Assembly: GCA_036872755.1 (NCBI GenBank)
Contig: JAVHNS010000005.1
Coordinates: forward strand, 2,418,001 to 2,482,000
DNA from: Orbilia blumenaviensis
Taxonomy: Eukaryota; Ascomycota; Orbiliomycetes; Orbiliales; Orbiliaceae
DNA: 64,000 nucleotides
Direction: 5' to 3'
The stretch's first letter is position 1, and each line of letters opens with the position of its first letter. Shown piece by piece: positions 23,401 through 35,938 of the stretch. The position numbers and the translations under genes are program-made. The notes under the pieces are model-generated. The model made no database searches. It was not told the DNA's origin and saw only the letters and a list, made by a program, of their open reading frames with translations.

Positions 23401-24306
23401 CGTGGTAGTGGTACAAGGTTCATCACCGTTGACTCCACAGGTTGGGCAGGGTCCAAGCTCGCCCACACCGCAAGTCGGGCTTGGAGGCTCAGTAGTAGTA
23501 GTCGTCGTCGTGGTAGTGGTGCAAGGTTCATCACCGTTGACTCCACAGGTTGGACAAGGGCCTAGCTCGCCTACACCACAGGTTGGGCTTGGGGGCTCGG
23601 TAGTAGTGGTCGTGGTAGTTGTGGTAGTGGTACAAGGTTCATCACCGTTGACTCCACATGTTGGGCAGGGTCCAAGCTCGCCTACACCGCAAGTCGGGCT
23701 TGGAGGCTCAGTAGTAGTAGTAGTAGTCGTCGTCGTCGTGGTAGTAGTGCAAGGTTCATCACCGTTGACTCCACAAGTTGGGCAAGGGCCTAGCTCGCCT
23801 ACACCGCAAGTCGGGCTTGGAGGCTCAGTAGTAGTCGTGGTGGTGGTTGGGCAAGGTCCCAGCTCGCCTACACCGCAAGTCGGGCTTGGGGGTTCTGTAG
23901 TAGTAGTAGTCGTGGTAGTAGTGCAAGGTTCATCGCTATTGACTCCGCAGGTTGGGCAAGGTCCCAGCTCGCCTACACCGCAAGTTGGGCTTGGGGGTTC
24001 TGTGGTAGTGGTGGTGGTGGTTGGGCAAGGTCCAAGCTCGCCTACACCGCAAGTTGGGCTTGGAGGCTCAGTGGTAGTCGATGTAGTAGTAGTCGTAGTT
24101 GTGGACTGCGGAATCTGTGGGAGACATAGCGCAGGGTCCACGCATTCATAATATTGTCTCTTCTCAAGTCGACGACCACCATATTGCATCGCACTGTAGA
24201 CTTCCTGTTAGCGGCCAGTTGTTGAATGTTGGAAGACTGATACTCACGCAGCAGAAGCCACTGGAGCCAGCAATAGTGCTGGTAATATAGTCGCAAGGAC
24301 CTTCAT
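20401..24306 (-). CDS. Giant repeat-built cysteine- and threonine-rich cell-surface protein, GPI-type ending
   Basis: The two-exon model joins 24306-24248 and 24193-20401 (1283 residues). The first exon encodes a signal peptide, MKVLATILPALLLAPVASA. A dibasic Kex2-like site (RRLEKR) then precedes QYYECVDPALC. The body is repeats. First come many units of TCGxGELGPCPTCGVNGDEPC separated by poly-Thr and TTEPP linkers, likely O-mannosylated. Then come a few CGGYGQPACP-type units, three YVTKxCxxCEPTTITTVVPCPE-like units as seen in fungal adhesin-type proteins, and about 16 GCGEPGGPECP units separated by Pro/Thr linkers. The C-terminus (SKMHYSFGAFVGAVIATIFL) has a small-residue site followed by a hydrophobic tail, a GPI-anchor signal pattern. 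The likely place is the plasma membrane or wall as an adhesin or structural protein. Long plus-strand frames over the same DNA are shadows of the repeats. Confidence 0.88.
20640..21530 (-). repeat. Tandem coding repeats, GCGEPGGPECP units
   Basis: About sixteen units encode GCGEPGGPECP with Pro/Thr linkers of two sizes, a short EPTPTP type and a longer GETTPPYNPPKP type. The short units near 20640-20860 are almost identical in DNA. Confidence 0.9.
22205..24095 (-). repeat. Tandem coding repeats, Cys-pair plus poly-Thr units
   Basis: About sixteen units of roughly 90-130 nt encode TCGxGELGPCPTCGVNGDEPC followed by a Thr run of variable length. Units around 23100-23450 are nearly identical in DNA, which points to recent tandem expansion by slippage or unequal exchange. 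Unit-length differences lie mostly in the Thr codon run. Confidence 0.9.
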
Positions 24307-27300
24307 CCTTAGGACCCAAAAGCAGGGTGGCTATGTAGCCGTGGAAAAGAATGTCGGATGAGTTCCCAGTTGTTTCTTTTTGATTTGCAGATATGATCGG
24401 TATATTCGAATCTTGTTGGGTATCTCAATATATATCAGACAATACCGTAGCTGAAAGCGATATTCGACGGTTCTTGGTGCCAAATAAACGAATGTCGAAC
24501 AACCAAACAACGAAACGAAAGAATACGCAATGGTTGACTAAAATCCAAGGCTGGAATCAAAAGTGCACCCCAAAAACAAGGGAAGCTGCGCTGGTGTGAA
24601 AAGAAACCGTGAAAAAGTATCATGAATGAACTGGCGACGGCGGGTATTTGTATGCATCGTCGCTGTACCTGCGTAGAAACCCGGCACTCTGCAAGCCGAA
24701 GTCTCCAATGGCAATCAGAATGCAATAGACCAAGGAAAAAGAGCCAAGACAGTTGCTCATTTTGCTTATTCGGCTGGGCCATAAACAGGGGCTCTATGTA
24801 CCCGCTGCTCATATGGCGGACGTGGAGAAGGAGGAGTAAAAAAATCTCTTATGGTCAATATTTTGGATTTCGATAGGAGAGGCTAATCCGTATACTACTT
24901 TCTTTGCATTGCAAGCCTTGCGCCGGTTGACCTCGTTGCTGTTGCTTTTCCCCAAGTATGCGTGACGAAACGGAAAGCAGGGATCAGGGGCACACTGAAA
25001 ATAGCTAAATTTTCCGAATTTCGTATAGCGGGGGCCTCAATGAAGTCAAGCGAGGGAGCGTGGGCCCATGTTTGCTGTGCATCGTGGGCCTTGATGATTC
25101 CGTGGAAAGGCGCTCGTGTTCAACTACAGGCTGACTGCTACCCGGCAAAATGATGCCGCCACGCCTGTAAACCGGTATTCCCATCATTTGTGCGACCACA
25201 AACTGTTCGTAGATACATTATTTCAGTATCAATTACGAGGTTGCCATTGCGTTGCTGCATTCTATTGCAATCTTGTAGGCAGAGCTGGATCCTGGTCCAC
25301 GGAGGGTCGACGTCGATTCGATCGACCATCGTAGCCCCGCCTCGGATCAAACTGCGGTGGAGAAAGGCCGGAATCACCAGCCCGAGCGCGTGGAAGGTTG
25401 AACGAGGACCAAATGTCCCTGATTCGCTGCTGGTTAGAGAGGTCTGTCGTTTCATATCATCAGGGGTTATCGAGCAGAACCACCCGGTGAGGTTGATTTC
25501 TTCGGGAAGCTCGCTTGGCCTGGCGCTTGCCCACCAAAAATAGGCCCCTTTCAAGTACAACAGCAACACAAATCTTAGTGGAAAAACTCTCCATCTTGGC
25601 GCTACCACCACCTGTTCGCGGAGATAGGATTAAGTCGATTCTTAGGGCTTGAGGCTACTGCTAGACACCTCACCCATCTCCACATAGCAAGTAGCCAGAA
25701 TCCGTGCATATATTTAGGATTGGCGTCTCGCGGTCCCGTTCAGCCGCTTTGGTACCATTCGGGATTAGTGGCGAGAATTCGAACTGTGAGTGTTCGCCTC
25801 GACCGCTCGGATTTGACCCTCCAATGTTACGAAGCTGGCCCAGGCTCAACCAGTCGGCTCTTTCGTTCATTTCAATGCGATGATCGTCAATCCAAATTAA
25901 GTTTGATTGTTACAACTGCGCTGGTGCCGGGGGTTACGAGTGATAACCAAGCCATGGCCTAGATTCTAAAGGCAATCGGCTTCGAACTATTTATCGAAGA
26001 GAACGACTGATAGCTAAGACAGTTATTCCGCCGACGGGTATCAATATTAAATTTTCCAGAACTCGTTCTATAGTATCAGGGACAGCAGATTGTTAACGCT
26101 TGGAGCTCATATCTTATCACAGAGGGGCATACTACCCCTATAGACCCATTCCCAACCAACTAGTCCGCAAATCGTCGGACATCATAAAGCCACAGTTTCT
26201 GACGGACTAGAACTTCCGCACTATCAAAATCTGAATCCGGAGAATGTCCTGAGAGTCAGCGCTGAGTGTTTCCAGTCATTGTATGAGACATAATCTATCG
26301 GCACTGATGCAGTATGCATGACTAAATCTCATGCTCCTGCAATAAAATCGCATGTCCGTACGCGTATCGATGCATTGATATCCCGTGCGCGTGCGAGGTG
26401 ACGGTGCCGGTTACAACCTTGACAGGTAGCCTCACAGTACCGATACCTTCGAACATGACATAATTGCATGTTCGACTACACCTTATGCGAGCGCTAACGC
26501 TTAGACCTGTATTCCAATGTCTGAGTTGAGCGGCATCCATTCAGACATGCATCTGTATCTGCAGATGCGATTGATCTAGCTAATCTAGCCATCGGCATGA
26601 TCTATATATGGCGAAGCGTCTATATCTCTACTATAAACCAGAAACCAAAGATTTCGATACATGTACACGTACGATGGCATGCATCTCCAAACCCTGCTGA
26701 TAAAGAAGAAAAGATCTTCGCTCCATGGAGACAGTGGATGAATGCCTCAGTTCGGACCCACTTACAATTGCCGCACTTACCATATCGTCTCTGCATATGC
26801 GCAAACCCTGCTAACCTGCAGCTCTTAATTTAAACATCCTTGGCACCGTGGCGGGCCCTTAAAGGGAGAAGCGGCAGCAGACTTTTCTGTTGAACTATAC
26901 CCCATGTGTCTGCGGACGGTATATGTGCATAGATATCCATGTATGTATCAAACCACATCGCCAATGGATCCCAACCCCCTGGGCACTGCGCTGCGAGCTC
27001 CGAAATATGTGTTGCCACCGACGTTGTAATCTAATAGCCATGATGTTAGTGGTACTGAAGATCGGGTGTGTTTTCTCCATGGATCCACGAGACTGGCGCT
27101 AACGATCGATATGTTTGTACTCCAACCTCGTGGATAGGCTTTCTGCTGCAAAACTACCCGATTCTGAGGTATCTACCCGAACAAACTCAAAGACCTACAC
27201 TAACGTAACTATATGGAGACAAATGATATCGCTCTCCGAGTCGCAGACGAGGGCGCTATCTCATACTTTTCGCCTAGGAATTTCATTGACCTGCAAACCT

Positions 27301-30300
27301 CGACCCTAAAATCCTTTACAGATCAATATGTCATTAGGAAAGAAACTAAATATGGACTAGTGACCATATTCTAATGCCAGCCCCCACCATCAGCGTCTCC
27401 ATAGGTTAGGAACCTACACATTTTAATACCCAACCTACCAGTGTTCGGTATGCGCATATGCACAACAGCTGTCGACAGCTCTACGGCATTCTAGCTCCGA
27501 TTGTAGAAGCTTTATAAATTTAGCCCTCGAATAGCCTTTCAGTACTACGCTATCTCATCAAACAGAGCTCTAGCTCAAATCTGGCTCCTAAACGCCCATC
27601 CCGTTGAGATCCCCACATGTCTTTTTTTTTTTTTTCAGCAGGCGTCGAAGGCTTTGAATGTGACATCTGCATGAATCAGCTATTGATACGCTGTATATAT
27701 GTATTCACTTATTGGCAGGAAGTACTACTACCATGGGCTACCCCGATTGAGCTCACAAAAAACGCAAAATGTATATTAAATATTCCCATTTTAAGATTTA
27801 TAGTGTTGAGGCTCGATACGAGCCAAATTAGTACGGAAACAGAGAGGCGGGGAGGCTACTGGATAGAACAACTCGAAAGAGTAACTAAGATAGAGTTCAT
27901 ATCAATTCCTGGTTTATCAACCTAAGACTTCGGTCTACATAACGATACATAAGTCATACCTTGGAAACTTTTACGCTGGTTGCATACTTTTCAAGTGGGG
28001 TGTGAGTCTAATAAGGGCGACCCCCAGCCGCAGCTTCGAAATCCGCCTATAAAGCAAGTACTCGTATAGTTTAGTATGTAGTAAGTACCTACTTAGTATA
28101 TATTAATAAATCATCAGAGTGCTATTCGTACGACAATACTAATCCCCGCCCCTCCAATAAAGGCCGTTCATATAACTCCCAGTGTTATTATTAGTACCGC
28201 TACTATAGCTTCGCCAAACAGTCTTTATTGCCTCTAAAAGTTCCCGGAGCGGACTCTTTTTATGCGTGAAAAATACATTTATGTACTGCTTGTTCCAAAT
28301 AGCGAGCTGGTCTCGTCGATTGCATGGGTCCTAACCCTAGTGATCCTTCTACTCATAATTTGTAGATACAATTATAGCCATCTAGTATGCTCAATTCTGC
28401 TGCGATACTCCGCCCACGATATGGCCTAATAATATTAGAAGGACGACACTTAATAGTCACGGTGGTACATGCTAAATGCTATATAGACTGCCCCGACCCC
28501 ACCTAGCTACACACAGATAGGAATTTTGAGAGACTTTCCTTCAAGTTAGGTCTATCGTCGGGACGGCGGCTCCGATATGCAGTATTTACGTAATATATTT
28601 ATATTTATTCCGCCGTAAGCTCTGTTCCGATCAGGTTCGAAATTTCGAATTCGCTTACACATATGTGCACATAAACCGTGCATAAGTACATATAGATGAT
28701 GATGCATGTGTACGTATGTGTATCCTTTAAGGTGCCCATAAAATTGCAGGGCGGTTGGTTTTACGAGACAATAAAATGTAACGGTACATTCCCAACAGGT
28801 TTTATTTTATTTTCTTTTCGTTGTTAAGCTGTTATTCAACTGTAGGTCGCATCGGTCGAATGAAGGTTGGAAGGCTAATGCTTGTTGGAAATTAACACCC
28901 GCAAAAGGACGACGACCAAAATTGCACATTGCAAGCCTAATGGTAACGGCATGAACCGTTAGTTATAGCTTAATTGTTAATTGCAAATTTAAATAAACAA
29001 ATCAATTAATTAAGCCCAACCGTACTAATCAGACAATTAATTTACACGACCACTGTTCTTCCGTATACATGGAGAAAATTAATTATCTAAAAAAGCGAGT
29101 TAGCTTTAACGCAGTTGAATTCACGAAGCATGAGGCCAGAATGCGACCGAGAACCCCACCATTCATTGCGGACATTCCATCAAACTTAACGTTACTGTTG
29201 TGTAACATAGAACAAGGGGAGAAAGAAAGTAAAAAAACAGGGCGAGCGAATCAGAGAAACAGATTATTATGTGCGCAATCTGCTAAATGCTTTCTAATAT
29301 TTCGCATGCAGGCTGCCTAACGAGCCGAGATATCGACATGGTTCCCGTGCCCCTCGATTATGAGCACTGCATTGTCGGGCCGCAAGCGGACAGCGCCACA
29401 CCGAACTCGCGCCCCTTCAGGGAATCGATCGCCCTAGTTTTAAAGCTTTTCCTTGATGTCAAATAAGTAACCAGCCTAGCTATAACGTGACAAATTGTAG
29501 GCATTTGGCTTCAAGCTCTAGGTCCGAAACCCCGATGGTATGAGGGATTTGGTTTCAGACCAACAGCCTCGAATTTCTTGTTGGTTTCTCCTCAGGGTCA
29601 GTGCAACAATGCTGTGGCGCTGGCCGTAAGGCCTCCGGACTCTTGACTTCACTGCCACACATGCACAAATATGTATCAACATCCTACAATTCTGTATTAT
29701 CTAGGTACCGACCTTCTAAAGAAAAACACTCGGTATATAATTATCTCATGCCCAGGGAGACGCCTTTTGGTATTAAGCCTTGGTTGTTGTACCTCGGAGG
29801 GAAGAATCCACCTCCTGTTTGCATCTCAATCAACTCCACAGGAAATCCTGCGACCAAGTTGTGCTGATGACGCATGATATGGAGCTTTCATCCTGGCCAA
29901 GTATGTCGGTTGTTAGCTAGGCATATCCTCTATTATTGGAAAAGATTTGACATCTCTATCTAGATATCTACTTTAATGATTAAAGGCTTACTTGATATGC
30001 CGTTGCAAATGCAAGATCATGTGAAGCCCGCCACGAAGCCTGCTGAGTTATCATGAACCTGCAAATAGAATCCGTCTGGTGACTCGCCAGACCATCGCGC
30101 CATGCAGAGCGTATGTTGACTAGGATTAACGGGCACCAAAAGGCATGACGTCTAAATTTCGGGCCGGATAATTGGTACCTACATTTACCCGGATGATACC
30201 GAAAACTCATCGATAGCTCCGAGAAAACGGACGTGAATGTAGTACCCCGGTTGTACCCCAAGCAGCAACCGAAGCTCGCGAATCGCTGGGCGCACCAATT

Positions 30301-31470
30301 AGAGGCTCTAAAATCACAACGTGTAGCCAAGAAACATCCGAGATTGGTCTGTTTCAACGTCCTGTCGACAAACTGGCCAACGAGAAGAGAAAAACACTGA
30401 CACAAGGACTGTCAAAGTTTGAATAATGCCGAGTCTCCGGAGAACTGGTTCAGTTGACGAAAGGTGCTGCGAAATACAGCTGGCTAGCATGGTATCGATT
30501 TGCTCAGCCATCTGGGATTCTGTCCACCGGCACCAGGCTAGACGTTTCCTTCCACCCTCCAAAAATATCGCGATCGATTATTGAAGATTCGCACATTGCA
30601 GCATGGTATCAAAATATAGTAAACAGTATACATACGCCTAACGCGCGACCAAAGAGCTTTGTGAGGCTCACTGGGCGTTGCGCTATTGCTTCCTGTGTCT
30701 ACCTATATAGCATTTGCTATTTTGAAACGGCCCTTGCACTGGACTCGAAACCTGATCGAAGATACACGAATGCTATCAAGAAGCTGGCTATTCGTCGAGC
30801 TTAAGGCCGTTTCTTTCCCTTCTTTCGTTCATCTGATATTAAATACATCCCGCGCGACTCGAGTTTATGCACTGCACTGGCCCATCTCTTGAGCACCCCA
30901 CGAAGCGACCCGACAACCTGCAATGCACCCACCTGCACATCCACGAACCGAACGCACTTGTCGAACTCTTATGCTCGACCTCTAAGAGTCGGTCTTGCTA
31001 CTTTGGGCCATACCGGCTGGATTCTGGAACGGATCAGCCAACGGCGAGACCACGTTTTTTGGGGCACCAAAAGCCCACCCTTGTTCGAACATTCCAAGTT
31101 CACTATCGCTTGATTGTGATTTCGTCCCAGTCCTTCGTCCCTTCGCCGACAGTGGGACCCGAACCCAGCCATTAGGACAAAAGGAATTCTGCTCACCTGC
31201 AACTGCAGAGGAATAGAAGGTATCCGGCGGGTGCATGTCTGAGACGTCTGGCTCCGCCGGCGGAACGTGGGGACAGTAATCTTGCATGCCAACCCTGCTT
31301 TTTCTTGCTTGCCAACTGCACCTCAGGCAAATTATCATCCTAGCTACATACACACATCTCGAAGCAGACCTTCTTCCACGGCGTATGACAACAGAACCAC
31401 TTGTCGTCGTCTTTCCAAGAAGCCACAAGACCTCCTTATCCTTTTCGAAGCCACCAGTTTCATTTTAATC
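24307..31470. other. Gene-poor region of about 7 kb
   Basis: No gene here is supported. Several frames of 60-157 codons on both strands (for example 25138-25611 minus, 25190-25543 plus, 29980-30405 minus and 30982-31428 minus) overlap each other and match no family I recognize. The first 600 nt should contain the promoter of the minus-strand surface protein. The stretch 28000-29070 is AT-rich with many TA steps. I did not find a tRNA, long terminal repeats or transposase motifs. Degenerate transposon remains cannot be excluded by eye. Confidence 0.4.
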
Positions 31471-34400
31471 ATGAGCATGACCGAGGACAAGACTTCTGGG
31501 CCAGCCGTCTGTGAGTGCTGCTAGCTGCTTCTTCCATGCCATAACGCTGCATTCGCGCTCAATCTACCAACCGCTGTATACCAAATTTATTGCCCTTTAC
31601 ATATCCGAATTTTCTGTACCCACTAGAGACAAGCCATTTGTTCGAGCTTGCAATTGCAAACGAACGTCTTAGCTATTTGCACTTCCCGATACAAAAGATA
31701 CCATTGCTGTTGCCGCCCCTCCCGAATCCCCACCCTTTTCAGGCAGACGTCGATGAGTATACGCACACTGCCTTTCCTTCTTCTTCTCCGACTATGGACA
31801 ATTTAAACTCGAGGAGTTACATCGTAACTCGTCAGAACTACCAACCGGACCGGGTTAAACCCCAGCAGCAGCGGCGCCGACGTACGTCTTTCAGCCGCCG
31901 CTCAATTTCCCCCGGCAAGGACCGCAAGAAGTTCGTTGATTCTAAGCATGAGACTCATGAAGATTATGCCGCAGCCTCAGCGCATGTCGCGGAGCTCGAT
32001 GGAACGCCTTTAGCTATCGACACCCAGAAGGTTATGATGACCGCGGAACTCGAAAGTATCCTACCCCGTAAACTATCAAGTACCTCCCCGCTTTCCTCTT
32101 TCTCCTTCCTACTTTCTATTTTCTTCTTTCCCCTCTCCGAGCCCCGGCTACGCTATACGTTGTTTTCTCTCTCTGATCTTGAGGTTGGCTACTAATTCCT
32201 CAAGCCTGGATAGGAATTATAGGAAGGCACAGCAAGCGATCCAGCCCAACCACACCCAAATCACCTGAAATTAAAGTCACAGAACACCGTTTATTCCCAA
32301 AGGATTACGAAGCTAGTCATATTGAAGACCAAGGCTCGTTACAAATATACCGAACAAATTCTTCATCAGGTGAACTCAAACCACCTTCTCAAACCCATTC
32401 AGGCGACTACAGAAATCGCAAAATGAGTTCCGAAACTTATAGGTCGAGTGCAACCACAATAGCACCAAATTATGTTCATGAAATTCAGGAACCCGATAGT
32501 CCAACCTTACCCCCCATAATGCCAAACCCTAAAGTTATTGCATCAACACCCAGGCACATATTAGGACTTGTTACACACCCAATACCAGGGCCCAGTAGCC
32601 CCGGAGGTAGTGCCTTACCAGTACTACATAGTGACCGAGTACACCCAGGTTCGCCACCTTTATCAGCTTCAGTAGGGTTAAGCCGGAGAAAATCTTCCCG
32701 GACACCATCTTCAGCACTAACAGCCAGCCCCAACCCGTTTCTTATGAGAGACCTACCGGATTCGCTCCGAGACCTCGTTTTAGACCAAGGACTTATAGTG
32801 AGATTAAAAGATGGGAAACGAATCGAGATGGCCGCGGACGATGTCCAGTGTGCCAAACAAATTCTCAATGCCTGGAATATCTATGAGGGTAATCTTGGAG
32901 GCGGGATATCTCGTAAGTTTGACTACCTTGGATGGGCCGGTCAGACCTATATCATATTAACTGACCCTATCGAATGAATAGACGAGAAAGCCTACCTATG
33001 CATGCTTAACTCGAAACTACCAAAGGATCAACTTGCAGAGATATGGGATACCTGCCAAACAATTAGCGACCCACCAATGCCTCTCCGCATGAATCACTCT
33101 TTGTTTCCCGAAGAATTTATCGTAGCGATTCATATGATCCAACAAATGTCACACCAGGACATGAGTACTCTCCAGCACAACTTAACCGCAAAATCCCCAC
33201 TCATGTCCCAACGAAAGGCGGTTACCAGCAACGTTTTAATCCACGGAAACGCAGTTCCATGCCCAAACGATGCGGAGAGCATTCTCAAACTATTTGGTGG
33301 ACGGGAGGGTGTTATCCCTCCACAGGCCGTTCTCGACAAATGCCTCTATATTGCAGCATCGAAAGGGTTCAGAGCTGCTGCAGTAACTTTCTTGGATTGG
33401 AGAGCAGATATTGACGCCTTGAATACGGCATCAAATAGAAGGGCTCTACACGCGGCATGCGAAAACGGGCACGAAGATGTGGTACGAATCTTACTACAAC
33501 GGGGTGCGTCGGTCAACGTCAGAGATGAAGACGGCAAAACACCCCTACACCTCGCAGCAGCAGATGGAGGGGAGGGAATAACGGGAATGTTGATTCAGTC
33601 AGGATCAGATCTAACCGCTATCGATGATGAAGGTGACTCGCCGTTACACGTGGCTGCTACCTATGGAAGTTGCAATATCGTGCCCTTATTCCTACGAGCA
33701 AGAGTCAAGGTCGACACACCAGGATCTGGCGGGCGGACCCCGTTGATGAAAGCTGTAATGGGGGGACACAAAACGACAGTCAGGTGCCTCCTGGACGAAG
33801 GTGCTAATGTTAACCACCGGGACGACATGGGGTGGTCGGCGCTGCATTGGGCGGTAAGAAAAGGGAACGAAACTTTGACAAGACTTTTGTTGGAAGAAGG
33901 AGCGAATATCCACGAGCGCACCGCTGACGAGCAAAATGCGATATGCCTCGCGGTGAACCATGAAATGAAGTCCTTGGTACGGTTCCTAGTTGAGAATGGG
34001 GCAGCTATAAATGGATATGGCTGCAATGGGATGGCACCGATCCACCTTGCGGCTATGATGGGGAAGGAGGGGATCCTATCCGTGCTTTTGGAAATGGGTG
34101 CCCTCGTAAACAATTACACAAAGGGGTTAGTGAACAAATGCCCATGAGAACGTATGTAATCGATCTGCGCTAACTTACTACATTTTTGGTAATAGGAGCG
34201 CTATCAACTCACAAACAGCACTGATGGTCGCCATTATCCAACAACATGAAGGAATTGTCCGGATACTACTCAACCATCCCCATATCAGCCTCGAAGCAGA
34301 AGATCGGAACCGTTCGACCGCTCTCCATTATGCAGTTCAGAAAGGAAATATTCCTATCATAAAAATGGTACTTGATAAAAATCCCCGCTTGGAGGATATG

Positions 34401-34508
34401 AATATCGATGGAAAGGCTCCGATCGACTTGGCGAAGGACAAGGAGGTTAAGGATTTGTTAAAAGCAGCGGCGAAAATTGCGAAGCTACCGAGGAAATTTT
34501 CTATTTGA
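31471..34508 (+). CDS. EH-like domain plus ankyrin-repeat protein
   Basis: The five-exon model joins 31471-31510, 31747-32067, 32214-32912, 32982-34125 and 34196-34508 (838 residues, phases consistent). The first exon is the least certain; an alternative start is MDNLNSRSYIV at 31795. The N-terminal third is basic, Ser/Pro-rich and probably disordered. Residues about 354-410 look like an EH domain: LNSKLPKDQLAEIWDTC followed by SLFPEEFIVAIHMIQQM matches the LP...L..IW and EF..A..LI pattern of EH modules, which bind NPF motifs in endocytosis. From about 473 to the C-terminus there are ten or so ankyrin repeats, for example NRRALHAACENGHEDVVRI and DGKTPLHLAAADGGEG. The EH call is by pattern only, and I cannot see the usual calcium loop. 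A cytosolic scaffold role is inferred from the domain types. Confidence 0.82.
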
Positions 34509-35211
34509 AGAAGAATCTCGATAAATCTCAATGAACAGGTGTAACCTATAGGTTAAGGATTGATCAAGGAGACAGTGGGGTCTGCTAAAGGACTGGCCAC
34601 TTATAAGGCCTACAGTGCACGATTTTACGAGTTTATGGTAAAAAGGAGTCATGGGATCCTATGGAAGGTGAAGGAATCATCTCATGCAGCGGCGTTTCTA
34701 TGTTCTTGAATATCGATCGGAAATACTTCGATATATTCTTTCCCTTTTGAGTTTTAACGAGCGATGATACATTCATAACGCTTCATTGGATTCTTATAGC
34801 AGAGCGTGTATTATAGGCTTGCAGTTGGTTTCTTAAACCAAAATTCTGTTATTCTTCTGCCCAGACAAATCCTGTTCACACTGAAACTATTAAGGTATTT
34901 CACCGAACAAATTATATAGCACGAGTTTGGATAGGAACTGGTCATTCTACCGACAGCGGTGTATTGCGCAACGTTGCCTAGATTCGATCCCGCCGCCAGG
35001 GTTTTAAAGATATGTTCCGGAAAAGGTGAAATTTCTCAAGTACGCGAATTATATTATGAAGGTGTATATGTAGAACTATGCTTAGTAATAGTGTCTGGAT
35101 AACTATGAATTTAACACCAACTCCGAGTTTGCTCCTCTTGATCTTACAACATGCAACAACATATTACAGGTATACACCATAGTGAACATATAGTACAGCC
35201 GTTCTTGATAA
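34509..35211. other. Intergenic, convergent 3' ends
   Basis: This AT-rich spacer of 703 nt lies between the plus-strand EH-ankyrin gene and the minus-strand unknown gene. No feature is seen. Confidence 0.4.
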
Positions 35212-35938
35212 TTAAGCATTCCTCGCACTTGCACACTGCGCACAGGACTTGCGATCTGTACGGCTACGGCCACAACAGCGTCTCTCGTAATATGCGTCCC
35301 GAAGTCCCTTCTCGAACCCAGCCCAAAATTCACGATCCACTTCAGGACAACACGAAATATCCAACGCACCAGATTGGTCGAGGTCAGGGGTTTGGCCAGT
35401 CACGCGACAATGGTCCGCCCTGAGCGCCTTCGAAGGTTTGGTACTGGAACGCAGGCATGATTTCAATGGTTGCGAGCTGGGCGCCATTGTTGAAGATTCA
35501 TGGTATACAGCTTCTTCTTCTAAAAGATGGCAAAGAATGTCAGCGGTGTCGTATCATAAGATTGTGAACAATCTTGCATTGGCAACGCGATAACAATGTG
35601 ACAAATGTACCTTCTACTCTGCTAGAACGAGAGGTTTTGGTCGTTTTCCTGGACCTTGTATTGACTGTACATGTGGAACGTTTCACAGCAGCCTTGGGGG
35701 ATTTGGTGGACGCGGACGGTGGGGACGGAATATGTGAAGTTTCAGGGAATCGGAATTGACTTAGAAATAGATATAGGTTAGCTCCTAAGAATATTGATGT
35801 TTTGGCTCCCCAGGGTCTCTTATAGTCATACTTATGGCTTCTTCTCTTTCGCGAGGATACTTCCTCTAAGACTGCATCCTCGTCGCCCGACACCGATGTT
35901 TCGCGATTTGCGAACCAATATTTGCTGTAGCCTTCCAT
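35212..35938 (-). CDS. Unknown protein, two-exon model
   Basis: I do not recognize this product. The model joins 35938-35611 and 35519-35212 (211 residues). Splicing at gtacat...cttttag keeps the frame between two open stretches. The protein starts MEGYSKYWFANRETSVSG, then has an acidic patch, a basic RKRRSHKYDYKRPW run and a short hydrophobic stretch (TSIFLGANLYLFLS). A Ser/Lys/Arg-rich section and a Cys-containing end (LDISCCPEVDREFWAGFEKG and RRCCGRSR) follow. The layout of acidic-basic N-terminus plus a short hydrophobic helix recalls small type II membrane proteins, but I see none of the HxxHC motifs of the UstYa group. An upstream in-frame Met at 36058 would add 40 residues. It may be a real lineage-specific gene or a chance frame. 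Confidence 0.42.

Noticed and set aside
22205..24095. Regular repeats reminiscent of a CRISPR array
   Set aside because: The spacing sequence is also repeated and in frame; these are tandem coding repeats in a eukaryotic gene.
22058..24151. 697-codon plus-strand open frame with poly-Val runs
   Set aside because: The Val runs are the reverse complement of Thr codon runs; it has no signal or domain and overlaps the supported gene.
25138..25611. 157-codon minus-strand frame
   Set aside because: No family resemblance, and it overlaps a 117-codon frame on the opposite strand.
30982..31428. 148-codon minus-strand frame
   Set aside because: It overlaps several equally long frames on the other strand and has no recognizable motif or promoter context.
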